A stretch of 64,000 bases of DNA from the NCBI RefSeq assembly GCF_014268815.2, contig NZ_JABWRE020000002.1, forward strand, positions 1-64,000, written 5' to 3'. The notes under the pieces are model-generated. The model saw only the letters and a program-made list of their open reading frames with translations, was not told the DNA's origin and ran no database searches. Position numbers and translations under genes: made by a program. This document shows, piece after piece, positions 34,800-42,003 of this stretch. The DNA is from Pseudomonas urmiensis. GTDB taxonomy: Bacteria > Pseudomonadota > Gammaproteobacteria > Pseudomonadales > Pseudomonadaceae. Numbering within the stretch: position 1 is the stretch's first letter; each line of letters begins with the position of its first letter.

Positions 34800-35986
34800 T
34801 TGCTCCCCCACAGGCGTCGCAGCCAGGTCAGCGTGGGCGTTTCAAGGCTTTGCGAACGCTGCGCCAGGCGCTCGCCCAGGCCCTGCAAGGCTTGTGTCAG
34901 GCTTTCGCGCGGGGCCAGTTCGAACAGGCTCAGGCCTTGGTTCTTGGCATTCAGACGCACCTCAGGGCTGTACGGCATGACTTTGAGCAACGGCAACCCA
35001 TAACGTTTGGCCAAGGCCTCGGCGTCTGGCGCGACATGCTTGAGGTAGCGGTCCACCAGCAAGCTGGCGTGCTCCAGCTTGATCCCGCGGTCGCGCCATT
35101 GATCGAGCACTTCCAGGTTGCGCCGGCAATCGAGGATGTTCTGATCGGTGTAGAGAATCAGCTTGTCGCAATGACTGACGATAGTGCGCAACGCTTCACT
35201 GTCGGTCTGCCCGGTGAGGTTGAGGACAATGTGCTGGAAGTGCTGGCGCAGCGCGCTGAGCAACATGTATAGCTCGGCGGCACTGGTCTTGCGCAGCGGC
35301 TCGTCGGCCTCGGCATAGGCCAGAATGCGCAGGCCGCTCTTGTCGCGGGTGAAGGCGCTGTCGATCAACGTGGCGTCCAGCCGACGCAAATGGCGCAAGG
35401 CGTCGCCGAAGAAGAACGACGCTTCCAAGCCCAGCAAGGCCAGACTGTCGCCACGCGGCAAGCCCAGGTCGAGCAGCAGGGTCTGTTGGCCGCTGTCCTG
35501 CACCACCCGCGCCAGATGAGTGGTCAGCAGCGCACCGTCGGCACCGCGCTGGGCGCCGTAGAGCACGGTCAGGCCACCCAGGCTGGGGTTGCTGGTCACC
35601 GCTGGCAAGCGCTTGCCCAGACGCCGGACCAGGCCAGCCACCTCGCTGGCGCGCGAGCCGTAAGCAACGAAGTCGCGGGCGCCAGCACGCATGGCATGCA
35701 ACACCAATTGGTTGTCCATGCCATCGCCTAGGGCGACGATCGCCAACATCGGCTTGGCCTCCAAAACGCCTTCGATCAAGGCGCACTGAGTGACCAACTG
35801 CTCGCGGTCCAAGCCAATGAACACCAAGTTGCTGAAGGTCACGTCAACCAGCGCCAGCAACTCGTCGAGGCTGCCGCCACTGGCGCCGATCACCTGGCCC
35901 TGCTGGGCCAAAGCGCCCTGCAACCAGTTGAGGTCTTGCTCGTTGCGGGTGATCGCCAGGTACGTCTGGTTGAGGCTCTCGTTCAT
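34796..35986 (-). CDS. tadZ: TadZ/CpaE-like localisation protein with degenerate P-loop
   Basis: A 396 aa protein with an N-terminal receiver-like domain (about 1-130, no clear phospho-Asp) and a C-terminal MinD/ParA-like domain (about 135-360). TadZ directs the pilus machine to the cell pole. The expected Walker A (KGG-x-GKT) reads GAQRGADGALLTT, so the invariant lysines are missing, and ATP binding may be lost or different. Other parts such as LLLDLGLPRGDS and NLTGQTDSEAL keep the fold. Its ATG overlaps the rcpA stop codon. Confidence 0.83.
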   Translation of the reverse strand: MNESLNQTYLAITRNEQDLNWLQGALAQQGQVIGASGGSLDELLALVDVTFSNLVFIGLDREQLVTQCALIEGVLEAKPMLAIVALGDGMDNQLVLHAMRAGARDFVAYGSRASEVAGLVRRLGKRLPAVTSNPSLGGLTVLYGAQRGADGALLTTHLARVVQDSGQQTLLLDLGLPRGDSLALLGLEASFFFGDALRHLRRLDATLIDSAFTRDKSGLRILAYAEADEPLRKTSAAELYMLLSALRQHFQHIVLNLTGQTDSEALRTIVSHCDKLILYTDQNILDCRRNLEVLDQWRDRGIKLEHASLLVDRYLKHVAPDAEALAKRYGLPLLKVMPYSPEVRLNAKNQGLSLFELAPRESLTQALQGLGERLAQRSQSLETPTLTWLRRLWGSK

Positions 35987-37227
35987 CGTGATAACCCACT
36001 GCGGCCATCGAAATTGCCGTTTTCCAGGAAGAACAGCTGCCCCCAGCTGGGGTCGTAGGTGCGCAGGTGCTCACCCGGCAGCTCGGGCAGGCGGGCGTTG
36101 GCAGCCAATGGCTGGACCAGGTGCGGGGTAACGATCATCAGCAGCTCGGTCTCATCGCGGACCAAGGCCGACTGGCGAAAGAACGCGCCCAGTATCGGCA
36201 AGCTGCCCAGCCCGGGCAGACGGTCTACCGAAGAGCGGGTGTTGCTGCTGATCAAACCGCTGATGATGAAGCTCTCGCCGTCGGCCAGGGAGATGCTGGT
36301 ATCCGTGCGGCGCACGCTCAAGCCAGGCACCTGGGTACCGGCGATGGTCACCGCATTGTTGTAGTCCAGCTCGCTGACTTCCGGTGCCACCTTGAGGGTA
36401 ATGCGGTCGCGACTGATCACCGTCGGGGTCAGGGCCAGGCGTACGCCGAACTCCTTGTACTCGATCGAGACGTTGTCACTGCCAGCACTGGGCACCGGGA
36501 TAGGAATCTCGCCACCGGCCAGGAAGCTCGCGGTAAGGCCGCTGAGCACGGTCAGGCTCGGGCGCGCCAGGGTGTAGGCAAAGCCGCTATTTTCCAGCGC
36601 GTTGATCGCAGCCAGGAAGCGGCTGCTGCCGCCGCCCCAGACGATATTGAACACACTGTCATCAAGCGGTATGGCAGGACGCGCGATAGGCACGTTGCCA
36701 GGGGTGACAGCGGTATTGGGCACGGTATTGGGCGAGCCGATCAGGCTGTTGTTCGAGCCCTTGAAGAACAACCGCGCGCCGGCTTCCTTGTATTTGCTCC
36801 GGCGCACCTCGACGAAACGGATATCGGCCTGCACCTGGGTCGGCAGTTGCTCATCCTGCGAAGGCAGCAGCGCGTCTTCGGCCATGTCGGCACTGGCCCT
36901 GCCCTTGACGAACAGCATTGCCCGATGCGGCGAAGGGGCGCAGGCGGTCCACAGCATCAAGGTGGTGCTCCCCGGCCCCACTGCAGTGAGCAGCACCGCA
37001 CGCTCGCCACTCGCCTGGACATCGGCGACCTTCGGCTCGCCCACCGCCACCCGGCTGATAGTCACCGGCAGGCGCAGCTCTTGTTGCAGGCCCTGGTCCA
37101 TCTCGATCACCGAGGGCAAGTCGGCAAACGCCGCACAGCCCTTTTCCGCCGCCTGTGCCATGGGCAGGCTCGTTATCAGCGACAGGGCGAGGCACAACGG
37201 GGTGAATATCCGCGCGGAACTACGCAT
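35983..37227 (-). CDS. rcpA: RcpA: outer-membrane secretin of the Tad system
   Basis: A 414 aa secretin with a signal peptide (about 1-26, ending AQA). An N-terminal BON-like pilus domain (DQGLQQELRLPVTISRVAVG) precedes the secretin core (about 135-375). Typical core blocks are EYKEFGVRLALTPTV, LKVAPEVSELDYNNAV, and RLPGLGSLPILGAFFR near the end. It forms the pore through which Flp pili pass. AAGGA precedes the ATG. The rcpC gene ends 18 bp upstream. Confidence 0.9.
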   Translation of the reverse strand: MRSSARIFTPLCLALSLITSLPMAQAAEKGCAAFADLPSVIEMDQGLQQELRLPVTISRVAVGEPKVADVQASGERAVLLTAVGPGSTTLMLWTACAPSPHRAMLFVKGRASADMAEDALLPSQDEQLPTQVQADIRFVEVRRSKYKEAGARLFFKGSNNSLIGSPNTVPNTAVTPGNVPIARPAIPLDDSVFNIVWGGGSSRFLAAINALENSGFAYTLARPSLTVLSGLTASFLAGGEIPIPVPSAGSDNVSIEYKEFGVRLALTPTVISRDRITLKVAPEVSELDYNNAVTIAGTQVPGLSVRRTDTSISLADGESFIISGLISSNTRSSVDRLPGLGSLPILGAFFRQSALVRDETELLMIVTPHLVQPLAANARLPELPGEHLRTYDPSWGQLFFLENGNFDGRSGLSR

Positions 37228-37245
37228 GGCTGCATCCTTGCTGGG

Positions 37246-38178
37246 TCAGGGTGTCTTGACTGAATCGTTGCTCTGGGCGCCGCGAATGATCTGCATACCT
37301 GGGTTGCCCGCCGCAGGCGCGACGTTAGCGATAGGCACCTGGGACAATTGGCTAAAGCGAAACAGATCGCGACTGGCAGTTTCGACCTGGGGCTTGGCCT
37401 GTGGATTGGCCCAATAGCCCGCCAGCAGCTGCTCATCGGCGCTACGCACGGCCAAGCGCAGGGTGCCGGCCTGGGCTGCCAGCATCAGGCGGCTGGCGAA
37501 GGCTTCAGGCACGGCCAAGGCCACGGTGCGATTGCCAGTGCCGATCGGGTCATGCCGCCCCTGCTGCTCTTCGGCGGTTTGCGCCGGGCGGCCGTCATTG
37601 GCCAAGCCCGTCTGCTCACCGACGCTCAATACCCGCAGCGCAGGCAAGATGACCTGGGCGGAGGACTGCGGGTTGTGGTTTTCTTCACGCAAGAACAGCA
37701 GCACATCCACATAGTCGCCGGGGCGCACCTGCCCTGCCGCGCCAACGACATCATCGACTGCCACAGCCACCGCCCGCTCGTGGCTGCGGATCATCCGCGC
37801 CAGCGGGCCACCTGATTGGAAGCTGTGTTCGTCGAGCCAAGCCCCTTGAGCCAAGGCGCGCTCACTGCGCCGGCCAAGCACTTGCTCGATGTGCTGGAAA
37901 GCGCCCTGAGGCACCACCTGCAAGCGCTCGATCAGCAGATCGTCTTCGCTCAGAGGGGTATTGGCGGCCACGTCGCGGCGCAACACGACGATGGGCGAGC
38001 GGCGCGGTTCCTCCACCTGAATCGGTGCCGGAGCGGTTACTGGCTGAGCCGTCACCTCGACACTCGGCGGCGCAGCGACGGGCGCGGGCGGTCGACTCAG
38101 CACCAACCCCCAATACCCTGCAAGCAATGCCGCAACCAGAAACAGCCCGGCAAGGATCATGGTCAAGCGACTGCTCAT
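37246..38178 (-). CDS. rcpC: RcpC/CpaB: periplasmic Flp pilus assembly protein
   Basis: A 310 aa protein with one N-terminal membrane helix (MILAGLFLVAALLAGYWGLV), a proline-rich linker, and an SAF domain (about 68-135: VLRRDVAANTPLSEDDLLIE, followed by the RVRPGDYVDVLLF-like block at GQVRPGDYVDVL). RcpC works with RcpA in the envelope part of the pilus. ATG 38178 with GGGAG upstream is preferred over a frame nine codons longer. It is the first gene of the leftward tad operon. Confidence 0.88.
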   Translation of the reverse strand: MSSRLTMILAGLFLVAALLAGYWGLVLSRPPAPVAAPPSVEVTAQPVTAPAPIQVEEPRRSPIVVLRRDVAANTPLSEDDLLIERLQVVPQGAFQHIEQVLGRRSERALAQGAWLDEHSFQSGGPLARMIRSHERAVAVAVDDVVGAAGQVRPGDYVDVLLFLREENHNPQSSAQVILPALRVLSVGEQTGLANDGRPAQTAEEQQGRHDPIGTGNRTVALAVPEAFASRLMLAAQAGTLRLAVRSADEQLLAGYWANPQAKPQVETASRDLFRFSQLSQVPIANVAPAAGNPGMQIIRGAQSNDSVKTP

Positions 38179-38464
38179 TACCGCTCTCCCGCACCTGAAA
38201 CCCATGATGGCAAAAAGTAACTATTTCGCTATTGCACGGTAGTTCAGAGCGGCTAAATCGCCATGAGCGATACTAAGTTTTTCCAGCCATGAATTTGACG
38301 CTGAGACAAAACAGGCGCTTAGCGTCGCTGAACCAACCTAATACTTTGTGATTAATGCCTTCTTACATTTGCACTCCGGCGTAGCTTGACGATTCTGTGA
38401 TAGCAAAGGGGCATCACCGCATTACGCCCCACAAACCGGCGCCGCCCGCGCAAGGAGATGTGCC
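38179..38464. promoter_or_regulatory. Divergent flp / rcpC promoter region
   Basis: The 286 bp between the divergent rcpC and flp starts is AT-richer than the genes and must hold the promoters for the leftward tad operon and rightward flp. A near-perfect inverted repeat, GACGCTGAG (38297-38305) and CTTAGCGTC (38318-38326), 8 of 9 matching, is the best operator candidate, for PprB by inference. Confidence 0.5.
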
Positions 38465-38647
38465 ATGTTGCTGCTCAAGATCCTCATCCACTGCCAGAAC
38501 TTCCTGCAACGCAAGGACGGAGCCTCCGGTATCGAATACGCAGTCATTGCGGCAATGGTTGCCGTAGCACTGGCGGCCTTCGTCGATCCGATCTCCGCAC
38601 AGATCAAAACCATGATGGGCACCATCCAGACCGCCATCACGCCTTGA
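38465..38647 (+). CDS. flp: Flp-type major pilin
   Basis: A 60 aa prepilin. The leader MLLLKILIHCQNFLQRKDG is probably cut by FppA after Gly19. The mature 41 aa pilin begins ASGIEYAVIAAMVAVALAAF with Glu5 and Tyr6, the Flp signature, and is a single hydrophobic helix with a short tail. AAGGAG precedes the ATG. It is transcribed away from rcpC, and a receiver-domain gene follows 51 bp later. Confidence 0.93.
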   Translation: MLLLKILIHCQNFLQRKDGASGIEYAVIAAMVAVALAAFVDPISAQIKTMMGTIQTAITP

Positions 38648-38698
38648 TCGAAAGCCGCACACGCATGCCCTGCGCTACCTACCCGTCAGGAGCCGACG

Positions 38699-39109
38699 AT
38701 GCCAACCTCTTCCTTGCGTCAACAGATCCTTCTAGTCGACGACGAGGAAGAGGCACTGCTCGAACTTGCCGAATTATTGGAAAACGAAGGTTTCAAGTGC
38801 CACACCGCCACCTCAGTCAAAGCCGCACTGCAGCAACTCACGCGCTACCCTGACGTCGCCTTGGTCATCACCGACCTGCGCATGCCCGAAGAAAGCGGCA
38901 TCGGCCTGATCAAGCGCCTGCGCGACCACACCTCCCGCCAACACCTGCCGGTGATCGTCATGTCCGGGCATGCCGATCTGGAAGATGTCAGCGACCTGCT
39001 GCGCTTGCAGGTACTGGATCTGTTTCGCAAGCCGATCTTCCACGCCCGCCTGCTGGAGACGCTGGAGAACCTGTTTCCCACACCGAGGATGCAGGTGGTT
39101 CGCCAGTAA
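38699..39109 (+). CDS. Stand-alone receiver-domain protein behind flp
   Basis: A 136 aa CheY-like receiver without output domain. The acidic pair lies in ILLVDDEEE, the phospho-Asp in VITDLRMPEESG (about Asp59), Thr/Ser is replaced by Ser in VIVMSGHA, and the conserved Lys is in FRKPIF. The whole chain is one receiver plus a short tail. CAGGAG lies six bases before the ATG, and flp is 51 bp upstream on the same strand with no terminator between, so both are probably co-transcribed. A partner kinase (perhaps PprA) and target are unknown. Confidence 0.83.
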   Translation: MPTSSLRQQILLVDDEEEALLELAELLENEGFKCHTATSVKAALQQLTRYPDVALVITDLRMPEESGIGLIKRLRDHTSRQHLPVIVMSGHADLEDVSDLLRLQVLDLFRKPIFHARLLETLENLFPTPRMQVVRQ

Positions 39110-39119
39110 CGTACATCGC

Positions 39120-39581
39120 TCAGATGAGCATGGCGTAGCCACGCAACATGCCCGCCGTTTGGGGCAACCCCTGCTTGAGTAAACACTCGATCAGGGCGTA
39201 AGCGGTATAGGGCGAGCGCACCAGGGCTTGGCGCATTTCAGCTACCGCAGCGAGTACCGCAGCTTGATCCAGGTCCCAAAGATCCATGATGAACTCATCA
39301 GGATGCTGCGCTTGCACATCGAACGCATTGAGCGTCGAGGACGGAAAATCCTTCAAATTAAACGTGACGATGATTTCCGCGCTGCTTCTGATGGCGGCAG
39401 CCAGAACATGAGCATCATCCGGATCTGGCAGCTCGATCGAGTCGAGGAGTTGTTCATGGCCTTTAACTAAAGCATCGGGAATCGCGGCCTCCATTAGCCT
39501 AGATACCCGATCGAGTTGTTCCCTGCTCAGGTCCTCCCTATTGCGTAGAAGGTTACGCTTCCACTCTTCGTCGTGTGCCCA
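39120..39581 (-). pseudogene. 5'-truncated PIN-domain toxin
   Basis: An open frame from ATG 39494 encodes 124 aa with the later part of a PIN domain (LPDPDDAHVLAAAIRSSAEI, then TFNLKDFP). The homologous frame continues upstream to 39581 (WAHDEEWKRNLL and EDLSREQLDRVSRLM, the usual run-in), but it then meets the antitoxin's TGA. The first 35-45 residues of a normal 180 aa toxin, including the first catalytic aspartate, are absent. I conclude the toxin is dead or nearly so. The acidic PIN residues that remain cannot form a complete site. Confidence 0.75.
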
Positions 39582-40061
39582 TCAATAGCCCAACCCAAGC
39601 TCTTCAGACAGGCTCGTCAACTCATTCAAGGCCTTGTGTCTGGCGTCATCACGCTGTTGCTTGTAGGCCATAAGGTCGGAAAAAAACACTCTTCGATGGC
39701 GGCCAGCCTTGTGGTGAGGCAGTGCCCCCTCCTCCAGCAGCTTGACCAGATGAGGCCGTGAAACACTCAGTAAGTCTGCGGCTTCCTGAGTAGTCAGTTC
39801 GGCATGAACCGGCACCACACGTACGGAATTTCCTAGCGCCAGTTCACCCAATACATCCATCAGCAAGCGCAAAGCGCTCGTCGGCAATTCAACTGCATGT
39901 GCCTTGTTTTTCTCATCGTAGATTTCGATTCGCTGCATATCTTCTTTGGTGCAGAGAAATGCGGCGAGCGCTCGCTGCCCCTGTACCGCTGCAGCGATCT
40001 CTCGAGCCTGTGGAAAGTCAGATTTGCGGGATATGCTCATGACTGTATTTCCCATTGCCAT
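39582..40061 (-). CDS. HTH (excisionase-type) antitoxin of a PIN TA pair
   Basis: A 159 aa protein. The C-terminal half has a MerR/excisionase-like helix-turn-helix, LTTQEAADLLSVSRPHLVKL, with LPHHKAGRHRRVFFSDLMAY. The end ELGLGY is common in this antitoxin group. The N-terminal 70 residues would bind toxin. ATG 40061 has AGGTGA upstream; the frame is open further to 40163. The gene appears intact, but its stop codon abuts, in frame, the remains of the toxin. The surrounding 39.1-40.2 kb is AT-richer than neighbouring genes, a sign of transfer. Confidence 0.75.
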   Translation of the reverse strand: MAMGNTVMSISRKSDFPQAREIAAAVQGQRALAAFLCTKEDMQRIEIYDEKNKAHAVELPTSALRLLMDVLGELALGNSVRVVPVHAELTTQEAADLLSVSRPHLVKLLEEGALPHHKAGRHRRVFFSDLMAYKQQRDDARHKALNELTSLSEELGLGY

Positions 40062-40219
40062 GCCAATATCACCTGAGCCTAATCGAAATAAACGAAAACT
40101 CAACTCCAATCTCCTCGGCAAGGGCAAGCCGCTGGCAACGCTTCCAAGGGTAAGAACAAACATCTGTTGGGGCTATCAGACGACGTTCTGACAGCGTGCG
40201 TCAGGCGTTTCTCTGAAAC

Positions 40220-41890
40220 TCACAACTGCCAACTGAAACTCAAGGTCATCCGCGGCCGCCGATCGAGGCTGTCCAGGGCGATGTCCGATAGCGGCTTGGC
40301 GACTTCCAGGGCAACGTTGTAGTAGCGCGCATCACCCAGCCTCACGCCGAGCGCTGCCGATGACAGGCGTGCCTCGCGGATATCAACCTCGTTGAACCAG
40401 GTGCGGGCGGCGTCCAACACGACGTAGGGTTGCAGCACCTTCAGCCAATGGCCTTCTCGCTTGAAGCTGTAGTTCAGCTCATAGGCCACACCCCAGCCCT
40501 TGTCGCCCCAGGCTTGATCACTGGGGTAACCACGGCCGAAGCCCTGCCCACCAAACACCACGCGCTCGCTGTCCGGCAGGCTGTCACCGCTCCAGGACAA
40601 CGCCGCCGAAGCTACGCCTTGCCAGTTGTCGAACCACTGATCACTCTGCAACGCAGACAGGCGCAGACGGAGAAAGTCCAAGTCGTAGTCGGCATTGGTC
40701 CGCGCCCCGAAATAGTCCAACCCCTGGTACACGCCGGCGCTGACAATCCGCAGGCGGCCAGGGTCGGCCTGGCGCCAGTCGCCCTCGAAGGACAGCGCAC
40801 GCAGGTGGGTCTGGCTATCTGACTTCAGCCCAGAGCCAACCCGCTGGTAGTCGATCCGGTCCTTGACCACATAGAAGCGTCCAACCACGTCCAGCCATTG
40901 CCTGGGCGAGGCGATCAGGGTTTGGCTGATACCGACCGAGTAGCGATCAGTCTCGCGCTGCTGGGTTAGATCGATGCCATTGTCCAGGCGTACCCGCGTA
41001 CTGGGCTCGCTGCGGTAGCGCGCAGCCGAAAGCAGCAGGCGGCTGCCCTCGCCATCCAGGTACTGGCCATAATCCAGCCGGCCATAATGACTCTCATCCT
41101 CTCCAGGTGGCACCAGTGCGCTGGCCGAGAGCTGTTCGGCGAAGCGGGTTTGCCCATTGCTGGTCAGCGCAATCAGCGCTTGTGGATCATCGCGACTGCC
41201 CTCGACGACCTGCACGGAAGTGCTAAGCGGTTTGCGCGAGGCCTGGGCGACCAGCCGCGCAGCGCCATCAGCGCTGGCTGGCGCAGCCAAGTGCGCGGCA
41301 AAGCTCACTCCCGGGATGCGATTAATCAGGCTGGTATAGCGCTCGAAGGTGGTCCGGGTCAGCGGACGCTCGGCCTTGAGCTTGCCCAACAGGGTGTCCA
41401 GGTAGGTGGCAGCCGGACCGATGTCGCCCTCTATCTGGTAATCACGGATATAACCTTCCACCAGCACCACGCGCACCCGGCCATCGGCAAAGTCCTGGGG
41501 TGGCAGGTAGGCGTATGAGAGCAGGTAACCATCCTGCTGATAGCGCTGGGTCAAGCGCTGGGTGAACTCGACCAGTTCGCCCAACGTGACCCTGCGACCG
41601 ATCAATGGCCGGTAATGCTCGCGCAGATCACTCAAGGGGAACACCGTACCGCCCTCGAAGCGGACCTTGCGCAGCTCGAACCGGCTGCTCAGGGGCAGTG
41701 CATGTGGCTGACCGACAGCTATCGGCGCAACGTGCATTACCGGCACGTTAGGACGATAGGCGTCGACCGGCACATTCGCGCTGGGTAGGCGTCGCTCGAT
41801 GTCGTTGCTGTTGAGAAAGCTGGGCAAAGGCTGGGCCCCGGCCAGCCCCGCCCAGGACAGCATCAGCAGGGACACGACCAGAGGGCGCAT
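40220..41890 (-). CDS. TpsB outer-membrane transporter (ShlB/FhaC family)
   Basis: A 556 aa two-partner secretion transporter. The signal peptide MRPLVVSLLMLSWAGLAGAQ is followed by POTRA domains (about 70-220, FELRKVRFEGGTVFPLSDL, and QQDGYLLSYAYLPPQDFADG). The rest is a 16-strand barrel with the conserved VFGGQGFGRGYPSD (FhaC motif VRGY-like) and a C-terminal aromatic residue pattern ending SFSWQL. Such proteins export large TpsA adhesins or toxins. No TpsA gene is adjacent: downstream lies the TA scar, upstream pbpC. ATG 41890 has GGAG eight bases upstream. Confidence 0.88.
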   Translation of the reverse strand: MRPLVVSLLMLSWAGLAGAQPLPSFLNSNDIERRLPSANVPVDAYRPNVPVMHVAPIAVGQPHALPLSSRFELRKVRFEGGTVFPLSDLREHYRPLIGRRVTLGELVEFTQRLTQRYQQDGYLLSYAYLPPQDFADGRVRVVLVEGYIRDYQIEGDIGPAATYLDTLLGKLKAERPLTRTTFERYTSLINRIPGVSFAAHLAAPASADGAARLVAQASRKPLSTSVQVVEGSRDDPQALIALTSNGQTRFAEQLSASALVPPGEDESHYGRLDYGQYLDGEGSRLLLSAARYRSEPSTRVRLDNGIDLTQQRETDRYSVGISQTLIASPRQWLDVVGRFYVVKDRIDYQRVGSGLKSDSQTHLRALSFEGDWRQADPGRLRIVSAGVYQGLDYFGARTNADYDLDFLRLRLSALQSDQWFDNWQGVASAALSWSGDSLPDSERVVFGGQGFGRGYPSDQAWGDKGWGVAYELNYSFKREGHWLKVLQPYVVLDAARTWFNEVDIREARLSSAALGVRLGDARYYNVALEVAKPLSDIALDSLDRRPRMTLSFSWQL

Positions 41891-42003
41891 TCGGACACTC
41901 CATGATCCCGTGGATAAGGGCCGCAAGTGCCGCCCCGTCACGTGCAAAGCCTAGGCGCTGGCCCAGTAAACGTCGAACCTTGTACGCGCCTGGCGCCGGT
42001 GAA

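Noticed and set aside
39582..39584. Stop codon between antitoxin and PIN remains as a programmed recoding site
   Set aside because: The toxin's missing N-terminus is better explained by deletion, and no recoding structure is visible.
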